The notes: generated by a model from the letters alone, not told the origin. 64,000 nt of DNA from Taeniopygia guttata (GCF_048771995.1 NC_133024.1:25064001-25128000); one strand, 5' to 3'; shown: positions 35,006 to 50,049, counted from the first letter of the stretch. Translations and numbers: made by a program.

Positions 35006-38000
35006 ACTCCAGCTATGCAACCTCAGCTACTCTGCAGCTTGGAGCATTGATCTCACATCAAAGCCTGTTGGAGCAGTCAGGAAAAAAACTGAGGGGTCAA
35101 ATCCATCCCTGGTTTAGGACTCTAGAGGCTGATGGTGTTATAAAAGGAATGACTTTTGCATCACATTTAGAAATTAAAAACAACTGAACGGGCACTTGAA
35201 TAGACATGGTGCAATTGTAAAAAAGGGACTAAATAATTAGATACTTCCATTTTACAACCAGCTGCAGTAGGTTAATTTCTTGTCAAGTAAATCAGCCTTG
35301 TTTTTCTTTCACTTACCTATGCACAGATGCACTTCCTCAGGACAGGTGACGTCTTGCTTGGAACAAAAGAGGCCATTTGTCCATATCACAGCAGCAGCGA
35401 CTGCACTATGTCATCTCATGCTCTCCTCCAGTAAATTGAGTTTGTCAGTGCTCAGCCACGCGGCTGAGTGGATTGCTGCATGATGCCTCACCTCTCCTGG
35501 GAGAGAGAAGTTGGCATAAGCCATATCGTAATGGGATCCAGAAACAAAGAAGCGTGAATGAAGTGCTAATTGCATTCATAAAGACATTAACAAAGGAATT
35601 AAAATGGCAGAAGCTTCCTTTCCCCCTCAAGGTTCATATAAACAACCAAAAATATATTAATAATCACTGAAGTTTACACTACTTTGAAGGGATTATACAG
35701 AGATAGGGCATCAGGGCTTGGAAAGACAGTTTCAGTATTCTTTTTTATGGGATTCTGTATCAGAGATGAGACAGTCCACTGCTTCTGTTTATCCAAATTT
35801 GTTCTTTTCTTTCTGTCTTTTCTCTAGTCCTTATGCTCCCTTTAAAGAACAGGAAGACTGCTCATTTTCCCCTGAAACTTTTAATATGCTGTAAAAATAA
35901 TGACATCATATAAAAACCTGTAAATTTTCCTAAAAGTTCCCCAAAACAAAATGATCTCAGAAGTTTGGCCAATGGCACAATGGAGGTTTCTCATATAAAA
36001 TGGCCTGAAACATCCTACCTGGGTTTTTAATCCCATTCAGTTCCACTTACCTTTCCATGGAAGAGGGGAAAAAAAAGTCATGCTTTCTGCTTTTTTCTCA
36101 GTCAGTTTCTACATGATTTAATCCTTCCATTACCAAACTCTAGCACTCTGTTCTTATTTGCATGCTACTACTGAGAAAAAAATTTCTTGTTAGAATTCTC
36201 TCCAATCAATAGTGTTCTTTTCCCCCCATGAGAGTAGTACTATTAGCCTTAAACATGGAAAGAGCTCATTTCACAGATGCTAAATTCTACTACTTTAAAC
36301 CACTACTTTAAACTGCTTGTATCAGCAAAATGATAGCTATTGCTTTCTCGACTACTTAGTTGTATTTATCACACCTCTCCAGCTCCTGCACTCACCTCCT
36401 TTCCACCTGCTTATGTGGGTGTTGTGCTAGGGACAGCTACAGCTAAAGTCAGCTAAACAGTTTGTTCTGTTCACTAATCTTCAGTCACTCATAACTTTCT
36501 AAAATGTTTGTTCTGGAGGCTGCAGTCTGCTGGTTTCTCATGACCACTCAAAGGTGAATTTCTCTCAGAAAGATGAGTACAAGCCATTCAGCAGTTCTGT
36601 AGAAGGAAACACTTCTATCACCTCAGTACTGAGGCTGACTTGCATGAAGAGACACCATGCATGGAGAAGAGGACCCTGAACCAACACAGTTGCCAGCCCT
36701 GTGTCTCTATGTTTGCTCCATCCCCAGCTAAGACTCAGGACTTGTGAGTGCCAGGATTGGTGTTTCCAGCTCTGGAGGGCAGAAGGCAGGGAGAACTGGG
36801 AGCACATCCAGGGAGATGAGATGGGATATGCCACAAACACCTGAAGGAATGAAGCTCATACCTTCATGCATGTGGGAGGTGTGTGGCAGCATGGGAATGG
36901 GGTCCGGGATGGGGTTATGCACCTGCCTAATACCCCAGCCCCTTTAAAGTATCTGAACCATGCTTCAAGAGCATATCTCTTTCCATGGTGTGCACAGTTC
37001 TTTCCATGAAAGCCAGATTTGGGGTCATTAAGACAATGGGTACTTTTGGAGCTCAAGCATAAACAATGGTGGGGTAATTGGTATTAAATTCTAATTCTGA
37101 GGTGGAATTAAAGCCTGTAGACCCTCCCACACTAACATGATATCTCCCACTCCTCACTTCCCCATCCTTGCTTTTCTTCTTTACTCCTGGACACAACAAA
37201 ATCCTTCAGAAATACACTCATAGCCCATCCTTTCTCCTTTGCCCCTGTCCCGTCCCCAGCAAGGTCCTGCCAACACCTCCATGGAACCTCCACTTGCAGT
37301 GCTCTCCTGGCACCTACTCTACTTCCTCAAGAGCTTCTGAGGTCATGTGCTGAAAGTGTAATGGAAGGAGTGAGAAAAAGAGTTGGTGATAGGATGAAGA
37401 ATGAGAAATGCTCCCACATTAAATGCAAAACTGAAATTAAAGCAAATTTCCGTGTTACAGACAGCTACAGGAAGATTGGCTACCAGCTAGCAGCAGCAGC
37501 AGGAATTTTCAGGAGGTGCTGGGAGTCAGGATGGGGCATTCTTCTCACGTCAGCATCCCCAGTTCAGGAAGAAACATACCCCTGGCTGTGGCTTCAGTGC
37601 AGGCGAATGGAGTGCAAGGGCAGCCTCAGCCCAAGTCTTGTTTCTGAATAAATGAAATGTACATCTTCCATGTTTTCAGCTGGGAGGGAGAAGCCTATCT
37701 CAGGAGTGATGGCAGGTGCTGCTGAGCTATTTCCATTTTCCAGCTCTGCAACCTCAGGAACCTCTTTAATCCAAACCACCCGCCAAGCTCCATTCACTGG
37801 CCCTGAAGATCAGCCAGTAGATTTGGATTCATTTTTAAGGCTGTCTTTAATTTTTTTGAAGTATCTTTCTGGCGGATTTTTGGTCTCACCTGTGACTCAA
37901 GAAGAGATTTGCAAATCTCATTCTCATATTTTCAGCCATTTAAAGGGGCATATCACACCAAGAATTTAGGTTCGCTTTCAATAGAGGAAACACAGGGGTA

Positions 38001-38739
38001 AAGGTATATGAAAAGAAAACCAGGAGGTACAGAAATGCTTTGACAGATTTGTTAGAGATGAAAACATACTTTATTTGATTTCTGCATTCCCCAGGGCAGT
38101 GAGGGGAGCCCATATGCAATTGCATTGAACTAAAGTATGAAAATCAGAGAGCGAATTTGACAAGAAGCTCCACCAAACCCACCCGGAAGCTCAGTGAAGT
38201 GCAAAATATAAAGCTAACAGAGGAAAGAGTGGTGTAGCTCAGGGGGAGGATTTCAGTTACCGTGTTCTGAGGCATTGGTAACAGGAATGGAGATAAGAAA
38301 ATACACAGAAGGTACAACCCAGTGTGATCTTACTTGGGGGTTATGCTCCACAGTATTGACAGCTATTGAGAGATGTCAAAGGTAGACAGTAATTTCTTAG
38401 TAATTCATACAATTTTCTAGTCAATCATGCAATTTTTAGTCAATTCTCAGAAGGCAAAATGCACACATGGACATGTGTATGCTGCTACTGTCCAAGCGCC
38501 TTTTGGTGTCTCGCTTGCTGAAATGCTTTCAATTAGGGTTTGGAAGCGGTTGATTCAGTCAGCCTATGTGACACCTGCCAAAGACAAAATTAGTTTCAGT
38601 CATTGATGTTTTCCTTCCAAAAAACCAAAGCATCACTCTCCCATTCTCTCTTTCCCCATTATTGTGGGAGACTATTTCTCAGGTAGGTGTTTAGCTGATT
38701 TTTAATGTCATGGAAACTTCATCTGCAAATTCGTTAGAA
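35006..38739. other. Intergenic DNA, no gene recognised
   Basis: Only short open frames without family features. No clear repeats. Confidence 0.6.
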
Positions 38740-38880
38740 ACTCTTCAGTAAAGCAGCCTAGTAAAACAGATGATTAATATTGGTAAGCTCCTCATTTGCA
38801 TATTAATTAGTCTCTGTACTCAACTAATTAAAACAGGCCTGCCTGTTTGTAGACTTTCTGAATTCCAGATTGTTGCTATT
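38740..38880. promoter_or_regulatory. Candidate POU/homeobox enhancer core
   Basis: Dense homeobox-type sites lie in about 140 bases: GATTAATATT (about 38772), ATTTGCATATTAATTAG (38794-38810, an octamer-like ATTTGCAT abutting TTAATTAG) and CTAATTAAAA (38823-38832). The arrangement is typical of conserved neural or hypothalamic enhancers bound by POU and LIM/paired homeodomain factors. Motifs are seen; conservation and target gene are inferred. Confidence 0.35.
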
Positions 38881-41800
38881 GCTCCCATGTAAGTGCATTT
38901 AGTGCAACTAAGGCAGGCCATTGATACTACAAACAGGGCACCCCAAGCAGCAGTAGCAATACTTTAAGGCATTTAAGTGTATAAGGGAAGTACTTTCAGT
39001 GTTTTCTTAAAAAAAGAAAACAACAACAAACCAAAAACAAGACTGATGCTTGAAATAGCAGGATGTGACTAAGCAGTGCTTCTATTTCCCCCTGATGTTC
39101 TCACAGAGCAGGACAATTCCAGAAACCAGACAAATCCAAGGCCAGAGCGAGAACAGCACTGCAGGGCACAAAGAAGCCCAGGCTGAGCTGGCCTTAAACC
39201 TTGCAATACTCACTTTTCTCCAGAGATGCAGCCTAAAATTAAGCTCAGGCTGATGACTCAAGGCACAGAAATTCAAGGTTAATTCTAACCTGCATTGCTC
39301 TGGCAGAATTCTGTTCAGTCCTCCAAGGCCAGGGATGGAACTGGGGCTTGAAGTCCTTGCATGTCAGCTGGATTTGCCCTTGCAAGCCTAGTTCATGGCC
39401 CCACGTGCTCTGCAGAGATGCTGCGGGGGCCAGGCACTGGCTGAACTTTTATAGGTAAAGAGCTGCATTTTCCCCATCCCACATTTCCCGCCTGGCTGTG
39501 TGGATGGAACAACAAAGAAATTCCCCTGTTGATTCCTTGCCTTCAAGCTTTAGCACACCAAATACAGCCCTCACATCAGCGACAAAATTGTCCTCCAACC
39601 CACAGCCAGACAGTGCTGCCCTCTCCAACAGGACCCTGCCTCCTCCTCCCTTTGCCTGCCTTGAGTACACACCATTTCCTCCTCTGCCATTGGGCCAACA
39701 GGCAGCCCTCTCGTGTTTCTCAGCCAACACACCTGCTGGTGGCCATGACACTCCTCTGTCTTCCTACTACCCCTTCTAACTCCTCCTGCTGTTCTTACTT
39801 CTGGACCTTGGCTCTTTATCTTCTTCACCTTGTTGTGCACCTGCTTTTTGTTCCTCCCAGCTGTTAGCATTCCCCACTTTTCTATCCTCACAGTTGGGCT
39901 GGACTCCTGTAGAACTTCAGGGACTGAGGATAAAACACTCAGGGCTGAGAGGCACTTTATGATGTATATTTACTGCCATAAAATATTTTACATGGCAGTG
40001 ACAAGTAGGTTTTCTCAAACTGTCTGTGCACTGAGACTTTTCCTCACCCTAGCTGCCAATAGCAGTTTGACAGGTTTTATTATACTCCATTATTCACAAC
40101 AAGCCAGGTCGCTGTGCCATATGCTGTCCAGTCCTGCTAAAGCTAACCATGTGCCCATGTTGGCTGCAAACCAAGGCTGGTTAAAACCTGCTCCTTTTTT
40201 GCATGCTATTTGTTTTGAAAGAATTGGAGATGGGCTTCATGTCAGATGTTCCAGTGTGTCTTATCACACACTTTGCTCACCCTCAGCAGCCTAAGCACAA
40301 AAACAATTGGAAAATCAGGGATCCTGGTATGGTTTGGACTGGGGTTCTTCTAGAAACATGCGCTGTTCTGGAGCTGATGTAGTGTAAGGGGGGAAAAGAG
40401 CCTTAAATGTCTCTGGGGCACTGGCAGTGTGTTCAGCTTGGACTGCAGCTTTAGATATAGCTTCATGCACTGCTTAGTAGGACCCACAGCAAAGAAAAGT
40501 GCAATGTTTCTAAGACTAAACCTGTGCTTCACCAACAACAGCTGTTTACAGGCATTGCAGCTACAGCAGTCATTGTGTCTGCATGTGGCTGGACAGACTT
40601 TCTAGTGCATTCTCCAACGCCCAGCCTGCTCCAAGCCTGCACTCACAGCTCCATGGCCTACACAACTTGTTGTTTCTTGCTTTTTAGCTGCTTTTGTTGG
40701 TCTGTTTTGTTTGAATGTTTGCTGCCTTGCCAAACCCCGCAGTTACCAACACACAGACCCATCTAGAAGAACATTTATTGCTGTGTCTCCAATCTGCCAG
40801 ACTTTGGATCCCTCTCCTACTCATTGTTTGCACTGTTCCTGTTCTCAGATGGATGTTTTCCCTCCTCTTGCTGCATCCATTTAGCTGATCCTTCTTGCTG
40901 TTCTCACAGCCTTTTCTTCCCAGCTCCCCATCAAGTAAGCTGATGGCAGAGGCTACTTACAAGTGCACCCATTTCTGGACATAGCTCTTGTCTCTTTGGG
41001 TGTGCTGTCTGCTGGTTCTCTTGCATTGCCTTTGATGGTGCTTTCTGTTTTGGAAAATGAGCAAAAACTGAAACTTTTTGCAAAGTGGTGCAGTCCTTTC
41101 ACCCTGCTCCATGTTCATCACCATCCTGTGATTTCTCTGATCACAGTTACCAGGGACCCTTGTGGTGAGTGGCACTGTGAGGACTTATCTTCCCAGCACT
41201 GTGCATATAGTGTCACTGTGATGGTACATGTGAATCATGGTGGCAGCCTCAGGCTGGAAACTGTGTGTCTCCCATTGCTCACAGTGAAGGCAGACTTAGG
41301 TCTGTACTGATGACATGAAGTATGCTTGATTTAATTATATACCCAGATTTGTCCTTGAAACATAATGTGAGGCCTGATTCTTGCATCTTCTCATAAGGTC
41401 CTTGATCTCCATCACATCCGTAATGTATCTCAGTTTCTAAGAGTCCAGCCATTTGCAGAAATTATAATTTTTATGCCGTGTATGAACATGAATTGTAACA
41501 GACTGCATACTTCATTTTTATTATACAGCCAGGGATCTTTTTGCCACTGTCTTTTTCTCTTCATGTTGTCAGAAAACATATATAGATTTTCTTCATTGTT
41601 TTCTGGCCTTATAGTCAAGGCCAGCAAAACTCAGCTTCATTAGTCTCACAGATGGCACAAAGGGGTTACTATCTAATTTTATCTTAGTGTTGAAGGGCTT
41701 TCACCTTCTTAAAGTATTTTGGTAGAGAGCTAGATCTACAATAACCTGTTCATCCTCACATATGACAAGGATGTTCTGGCATTCCACCATGATCCTATAT

Positions 41801-44800
41801 AATTAACTGAGTACCAGCATCTCACACAGCCTTTGTTAGGCTGTCTGCCACCAGCCCAAGGTAAACTCAGGGCATGGATGCCCAGATCTAGACTGAGCTG
41901 TACCTCTGCCTTATCCTGCCTGACTGGCTGGTTTTCCAGACCTGTGTTGTAACCAGCTTTCTCCTAGCTCTGACCCCATCTCCTACAGCTTCTGACTGAG
42001 CTCTCTGACCTCAGTTCATCTTGTCTAGGACAATCAGTGGACTGTCATTGCTCTGCCCTGCTCCAGAACTGTGAGACCATGTGGGTGAAGGTGCTGTTCT
42101 ACCTATGTTGAGGTCACCCCCAGCTTCCTGCCTGCCCTCCTTAGCAGAGCAGCCCTTATCATGCTGCTCCTTTGACAGGTATTGTGTTGGTGCTGTCAGG
42201 CATGTTTGGTCAATGCCATAGCAATACAAAGCAGACAGCTTTCCAGGAGAATGGAAGGAGCCAACTCATCAGGAGAAATGGCCCAATGTTGTTGTGGTAG
42301 ATCTAGAGAGACAATTAAGTCATCATGTCTATAACCTTCAGGGAAATGTTGGCGCCCAGGTAACCTTGCTTTAGTATACTGCACACATCAATGACGAAAT
42401 TCTGCCTGCAGTTGTGGGTCTGCTCTTGACTCTTCTAAAGCACATTTGTTGCTTTCTTTGAATCTTTCCTGAAATATGGATGTTTAGCTGTTTCAGGAAC
42501 ATAATAGGTTGCTGTTTCTTGTACAGAATAATGCTTTTTCTACTATGAATTGCATTTACCTTCCACTGGCCAATGCATAATCACCACACAGATATATTTC
42601 TCTCAGCTCATTTTCTTGCTTATCATTTTTCTTAGTATTGCATGGCAGCTGGGTCAGCAGCCCAGCAGAAATCACACTGGTCATTGATCTTAGAGCAGAG
42701 TTACTACAACAGTAGCTGAATGGCAGCCTTCAGAGATGTGCCTCGCATATGTGAGTCTCCCTGGCTCTGTTGTCACACTACAGAAATCCTTTGCACTGGA
42801 AGTCTGTGTCATGTACCTTACCATCCATTACACAGCTGTGCTTTCCTTCTGCAGAAGAGATCCCAATGGCAAGTGAAATTGTGCTGTTTCTCCAGCATCT
42901 TCCACACCTGCTCATGACCTTGTCATGTTATCCACCTTGTCTCTTGAATTGTTTCTGTGGGATGTGTCCTGGATTATGATTTATTATTTGGCTGCCCTGC
43001 TTAATGAAAATTGTTAGCTCTGGCAAATACATATGTTCTTCTACATCAGCCATTGTTCTGATGCTGCTTTTTGCTCAGTTCAGCACCCCATGCTACTCTT
43101 TCTCTGAGTTTTCTCTGGGTTTGTGTTTTTGGGCAAGCTGGAGTATCTCAGTTCACAGGTAGGAACACTTGCAGGATCTTTAGTGAGGCTCACTGAGAGC
43201 TTTGTTGTTGATGTTTCTTCCTCTGCCTATGCTTATTCTGCATGGTACGTTTGTATAAGCATCAATACATTGTAACTTCCCTAAAAGCAGCTCTCTCAGT
43301 TCTTATTGCACTGGGGTTACTGTGCTTACCAAATATATTGCAGGCTTCCCTATATCATGGGGGATATAGGTGAGATGTGAAAGAGATAGCTTTGACTTCT
43401 GTGTCCATGTGCCCCACAACCAATGATGATAAAAAACCAAAGAGGAACACTTCCTTGCAGGCTAGGGCACATAATTTTGAGACTCGAAGCAGACTACCCT
43501 GTGGGAATCCTTATAATTAGGATTCAAAAAATTAAATCCTTAAATCCTGAAATTTAATCCTTAAAATTAGGATGTCAAAAAACTTTTAAAGTAAGTTGCA
43601 ACATTAAGTTCTTTGCTGCCAGGGATGTGAGCTGCTAGCATCTTCCCATTGCCATAACCATGTAATGCGACTAATGCTAGAAAATAAACAGCTTGAGACG
43701 CATTCCTCAGCAGTCCTGTCCCATTCATGATTTATACATAGACCCCCAGCTGACAATACTGCCCCTGCACCATTTCTGCAAGTTGCCTTCCTTCCATGTG
43801 GTCTCATTCTTGCTGTAGATCTCACAGGACTGCAGGCAATCACTCTCTTCGATATTGCCACGTGCTTACTGGGTAAGAACCAGAAAGGTTCCAGCTATAA
43901 AAGAGAAGAATTCTCCTTAGGGATGAAGACGTCTTTTTACAAATAGCATTAAAATACACGTGCAAACTGAGTTAGCAGTTCCTCCAATATTTCTTTCCTA
44001 CACAGACTGCTACATCAGAAAAGATGTCTTTTGCTGGATCCTCAAAATCACTCCAAATGCTGCCCAAGGAACTGTGAGCCCTCAGCCCCAAACAACAGAT
44101 GGATAGGTTTCAAAGGCTGGAGTCTCCACTTTGTCTAGCAGCTATTTTATTAGTGCCAAACAGATGTGTGTGCAAATGCCTCCTGCTGGAAGCAATGCCT
44201 TTGATCCCTGATATCTAAACTACTCACTGGTGGAAGGAGTCAACAACCCAGGTTTAATAATGAGTTATTGTTACCCATTTCTTTCTCATTCCCTGGACCC
44301 TCTCCAAGATGAACCGATGGCTTTGGTAGATCACTTGATAGACAGAAATAAAACATTGGCAGCTTCTACAAAATATTCCAGGCTACAGAAACTGAAATCT
44401 TCAACCTCTGCCCTTCAACCCTCAAGGAAGAATGCTACAACACACTATTGTAAAAGGATCTGAAGATGATCTTTCCTATTAACAAATCACAGAAATGTGC
44501 CCTAAGCCCTATCGATTTCTTACCTTTATCTGACCATAAATGCTGCCTCTCTTGCCCAGCCCTGGGAAACACCTTGAGGAATGGTATGATTGACCTTCCC
44601 TGCTTATCCACCTGACACGGTGCATGAGCTTACGGAGGATTCTCTGCATGTGACACCACTTCTAGGCCAGAAAGAAATGTGTGTTGTGTATTGTGTGACT
44701 CCAGAGTGGCAATTCATACTTGGGAACTCCTACCTCTGTCTTGTTTGACAAGCAATATTACGGGGTGAGCGATCCAAAGAGCTTGCTGAGTCTCACACAC

Positions 44801-46405
44801 AGGTCAGTGCCTTTGTTTAAACATTCAACACGCTTCTTCCAACTGCCTGGCAAAAGGAATGTGTTTGGAGGTGTAAATGATTTTGACAATTCAAGTGTTG
44901 TGTGTTAATACACTGATCAAAACGCTGAGAATTTTCAGGTCAGGGCACATCTGTTCATCTCAGCGATCTTGTTAAGAGGTAAACCCTTATAGCCTGGGAG
45001 ACACCGAGGAAGCATTGCAGGATTTCTCCGTCTGGCAGGATTCCTTTCCAGTATTAAGTAGTGCTGGATCTTCACCACAGAAAGACTCCTGTCAGGGTCT
45101 TAAGCACTAAACAGAGACCTCAGCAGATCAGTGTTAAACCAAATGGGACTGAAAAGGCCAGAAGCTCCTCCATGCTGTTTCCCAGCCTCAGCACTGATGA
45201 ATGGCGAAAGTCGACAACCATTCATCAACATGGCTAAATGAATGCAAGGAGTTTAAACAATGCTAAAAGAAGGAGCAGAGTCATGGGGCCAATCTGCAGA
45301 GCTATTCTTGCTCATGTGAGCTTTGGGTCAGTTCCCTGCCTGTGCTGCTGATTCATTAGATAAATCTGGGCACTTCTGAGGCTAACGGGAGGTTTCCTGT
45401 TGTCTGACAGGAGTTTGGCTTTAAACTGTCATTGTCTTCCCTGCTTAGGAAATATGGATACTTCTGCTCACTAGGGAAGCTCCCTTTCGGCTTGCACTGC
45501 CTAGGATGTAACAAAAAGCTAAATCTCCCCGCCTGGGTGCAATGCAGCTTGTCTATCAAGAAATATCCCTGAGAATAAACACTTCTGTTGAGTTGCTGCA
45601 CTTCATTCCTAACAAAGCAGAACAATTTGCATTACAACTCATTTGTTTCAGAAGACAATGGGTGAAATCTGGAGCTTGACACTTGGCTTTCACTCAGTCT
45701 GTCTTCAGTGGGACTATCGCCAGCTAAAGAAGGGACAGAAGACAGTGTAAGATGCAATAGTACCAACAGTGCATTTTTACTGTGCTATTTGTCCAAAGGT
45801 TTCAGAGTGAGTATATTTATAAACTAAAGTAAAGCTCAGGGAAATCCATTGAAATCTTTGCATTGATCTTAAGTAGCTTTTAGATCAGTGACAAAATAAG
45901 GAAATATGTGGCTTCTGGAAAAACCTAGCATGTAGGCAACAACACTCTGGTTCCTCTTGGAGGCTATGGGGAGGAATGGAGGCACAGAGGTGAAATGGCT
46001 TGTCTGGTGCTGCTTGGATAACCTGACACTGACACTAGGTAAATGCATAGATCTTTGAACTACTGAGCATGGCATGAGGATGTTCAGGTGATGTGAAATG
46101 GGATAAACTTCAAAATGCAAATTCAAATTGCTTCAAGAAACTTTTAAATATTAAAAAAAAAATCCCAAAGTCTCATATGGATTTGGTACAGCATGAATTA
46201 AGGAAAAACTTCTTTTAATTGCATCTAAAAAGCTCTCTTGACTATTCTCTCTTCTATTTCTGCCTTTCCCCTCCTTTGGTGTCTTTGTAGCTGTTACGCT
46301 TTATTTACAGATAACTGGAAATGGAACATAAATGATCGCAATGGAACTCTAAAGAAATCAGCAATTTATGAGTGTATTTAAAATAGTCTTGCTTAGAGGT
46401 ATTAA
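38881..46405. other. Intergenic DNA, no gene recognised
   Basis: Open frames reach 154 codons (39830-40294) but have no recognisable motif or family. No CR1 tail, LTR end or simple-repeat array was identified. Confidence 0.55.
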
Positions 46406-46459
46406 TGATGGATGGATGGATGGATGGATGGATGGATGGATGGATGGATGGATGGATGG
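46406..46459. repeat. (GATG/GGAT)n microsatellite
   Basis: About 13 perfect tetranucleotide units, seen directly. Confidence 0.97.
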
Positions 46460-49400
46460 GGTGGCAAAAGGTATGTTCTGACACTTTGGGTGAAAATATC
46501 TTAGATTATCTAGATCTGGCCCCAGATTTTCCTGGTTTAGAGAAAAACTAAATCCCCAGACCTAAAATCTAGGAACTGACTTTCTCAAGTGTTTTGGTTT
46601 CTGTAGAAGATTGATCTGCCTCTGATCATAGCTCTCAATTGGCTCAAATAACAAGTCTTTATTGACTTTCAAATAGCTGAAAATATAGATCCTTGTCTGA
46701 ATTATGAAGTGTGGTTCCTTATTCTGGTATTAGAAATATAACTTAACTGATCATATATAATGTAACTGGCAATATAATCTAAGTGGTCATGATGAGCCAG
46801 AAAATTACAGAGGAGAACATAGGTCTTTGGCCTGATGACTAAAGTTACAGCACGTCTTGAAGAAGGGGGTGTTGCATTTTACCTCAGGTGTTACATTCCC
46901 TTTCCTGGGAGGTGTTTCATCCATGCTGGCTGATTGCTAGTTTTTCTGTCCTCCCCATGGACAGATCTATGGTTCTCACCTCTTGACTATTTGCTTGTAG
47001 GTTTAACAGTGCATCTATGCCATAAAAAACCCTCTCAATTTCCATTTTCACTTTTTCTCTCTCAGTCTACATAGACATAGATGTAACTTTTCTCACTTAG
47101 CTTCTTTCTGTTGATTTCTTTATTAGCAAGTATTAAACTATAGAGAAGTTTGTATTGAAGTCCATATGGCACATATGATAAAGTTGTTTCAAGTGGCACT
47201 GTGGACTAATCACTTCCCAACTGTTCTCCACTCATGAAGAGAAAAAGCAGCTCTGCCTGTATTCTTAGCAAATTTCTCCTTGCTTTTATTGGCAATGCTT
47301 CTGTTTTGGCAGCAACCTGTCAAGTTTAGAGCTGGCAACCACAGTTTTTTCGCATTCTCAGATGGAACGTAGGCAACATGTTTGCTATGAAAACACCCTT
47401 CATTCTCTTCATTAGTGCTTCCAACATTATTGTTCTTGGTACAGAAAGCAAACATTGGTAGCTTTCCCTCTCCCAGCACCGTAACTTGAATGGAACAGGG
47501 CTGAACTGACATGAAGTTTTTGACTTCATGAAAAAAATGTTCAGTGAAGAAACAACAAAGTCCCACTTAGCAAGGTCAGAATGGCTGAGTCTGGTGTGCA
47601 AGTGCATATCAAGTCTAAGAGTTGTAAGCTGGCTTTGAATGAACTGCCAGGTCCACACTGTGCCATGCAGAGATACTCAATTCAGAGTACTGGAAATGTT
47701 ACTGTGTGTTAGCTTCATAGCACTATGTTCCATTCATGTCCCATGCATGTCTTTCAGCTCCACAAACTGATCCTTAGAAACACATTTCACAGGAAACAAA
47801 GTAAGTCATGCAGTCGGGTTTCTTTTTCCACTTGGTATAAAAAATGTGGCATACGTCTGAGGCATGAACAGGATCAGGAAACTCTTTGATTGAGAAATGA
47901 GCTTGTCCCTACAATCTTTGTTTAAAACCCATCTGGATCCCTGTGCATCTCACAAATTATTTAAAACCAAAATCCCTGTAGGGACTTTATTTTATCCTCC
48001 TAGATATCTGTTGTCCTAATGTGTCTGCCTTTGCTGTGAGTTTTCTACCTTTGGTCACATTCTGCAGGAAAGTTGCCAGCCCAGTCTTTGCAAAAAGACC
48101 TGAGATAGTGGCAGTCCACTTCACAGCTGTATCTGGAAAAAGATCTCATAACATCTTCCAGCATTGCTGCTGACTCCCTGTGTATTTCACAGAGCTTACA
48201 AAAATCAAATTTGCTCACAGCCTCCACTTCCCTAAGACTCCTAAAACTGACTTTTGAATTTTTGCTCCACTCTAGCCCTTAGGACATCTGGTAATTTAGG
48301 ATGGGATTCAGTTCCCCATACTCACACATGAGGATTTGAAAAATAAACTGGGAGGCAGCGAGGAAGTTTATCTCTGCTGAGAAACTTGGAGCCTTTTCTC
48401 TTGCCCACCCTGGGGTTAGGATGGATATCCCAGCCTCACTGAAGAGTAACGCAGCTGTTCACACTTGTGCTTCCTTCATCCCTCCAAATGGAGCCTTTGC
48501 CCCCTCGACACAACGCACTTCAGTGACTGCAATCATTAAAGGCGTTGGAAATAGGGTTTGAGACTTATGCAAACTCCTGCCTCAGGTGTCATGACCAACG
48601 AACCGATCAGAAATGCCAGCTCCTCTTAGAATGCCATCCCTGAACTTATACCCCACGGCAGATCTGTCACACAGAAGCCAAACATGTTAATACAGCTGAA
48701 GCCTTTAGGTACACTTGTACCCTCAAAACTCAGTGGAGTTGCTGTCATTCTCCAACTGTTCAGTGGCCTAGATGAAATTAGTTAGAAGTAAGTCTAAATG
48801 CAGCAGCTAATAAAGACAGTGTATTTCCACCTTAGAAAAAGCAGCACCTCCCTTTGCTACCAGATGTCCTCCTTGGCAGTTTGAGTCAATGAAGAGCTAA
48901 GTGATGGAGAATGAACCCAGTCTCCAAGAGGAGGCCTCAGGCCCTGAATGCCAGCAGTGGAAACTGAGGAAGGGAAGTTCTCTATTGCTGCTCACTACTG
49001 GGGCTTGAAGTTGATGTCAGTTCCTACTGATGCTGCTTGTCACCAGAATCTAATATAGTTGCTTGTGTGAACTCTCCCCTGCTCTTCTTTCCTTGGCTCC
49101 ACACAGGTCTCCTGGAGATCAATCTGGAGGTGAATCAGCAGAGCAATCCCAATAAGAATTGCAGGGTCTGAGGCCAGCTGATGAGTACAGCTTGTGGATA
49201 ACCAGATTTTAGGGAGAAGAAATATGTATCCTACCCTCTCTGCCTGCTTGTTATGAATTAGAATGAATTAGACTGGGAGACCAAACTCAGCTGGATGGAT
49301 TGTTCTCACAGTCCAGAGCTCCCACAGAAGGAGGAAATCGAGCAGGAACATTGTCTGCAATCTTTTCTGAGAAGTCTGTATATATGAAGGCTCTGCATAA

Positions 49401-49657
49401 CTTGAATTCAGCACTACCACCATATTGACAGCAAAAGTGCTCTCTAGCTTTTACTTCATTTATATCAACAGTCCAATATCAGATTGCTCCAAATGGCCAG
49501 CTCTAGACTAAAACAAGTGCTTTATGAACTGGTTACAAAAAAATCACACAACTGAGAACTTTTTATGCACTTTCTCCCTGCATTTCCAGCTGAGGAACTT
49601 TCCCAGGTAATTCTTCCTCTGGACACTGTCCCAAAAGAACAGCAGATGTAACAAATT
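46460..49657. other. Intergenic DNA, no gene recognised
   Basis: The longest minus frames (118 and 110 codons near 47210-47658) overlap each other in different registers and have no known domain. There is nothing else to report. Confidence 0.6.
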
Positions 49658-50049
49658 AGACAATCTCAGAGAGTTGGGGCTGTTCAGTCTGGAGAGAAAA
49701 ACGCTTCAGGGAGACCTTAAAGCACCTTATAGTATCTGATGAAGGGGACCTAAAAGAGAACTGGAGAGGGACTTTTCACAAGGGCATGTAGTGAAAAGCC
49801 AAGGGAGAATGGCTTTAGACTGAAAGAAGAGAGATTTACATTGCATATTAGGAAGAAATTCTTTACTCTCAGGGCGGTGAGGCATACGAACAGCTTGCCC
49901 AGAGAAGTTGTGGATGCCCCCTCCCTGGAAGTTTTCAAGGTTGGGTTGGGTGAAACTCTGAACACCCTGGTCTAGTAGGAGACCATGGTGAGGGAGTTTG
50001 GAACTAGATGCTCTCTGAGGTCCTTTTCAACCCAAACAATTCTATGATT
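49658..50049 (+). mobile_element. CR1 LINE 3' end (avian type)
   Basis: About 390 bases of CR1 3' region in order: 'gttggggctgttcagtctgg' (49674), 'aggaagaaattctttactct' (49851), 'cagcttgcccagagaagttg', 'tggatgccccctccctgga', 'aggttgggttgggtgaaact', 'gaggtccttttcaacccaaa', and the tail ATTCTATGATTA. It is truncated at the 5' end, as most CR1 copies are, and retains no enzyme domain. Confidence 0.95.

Noticed and set aside
39830-40294. 154-codon plus frame
   Set aside because: No motif, signal or exon structure; treated as chance.
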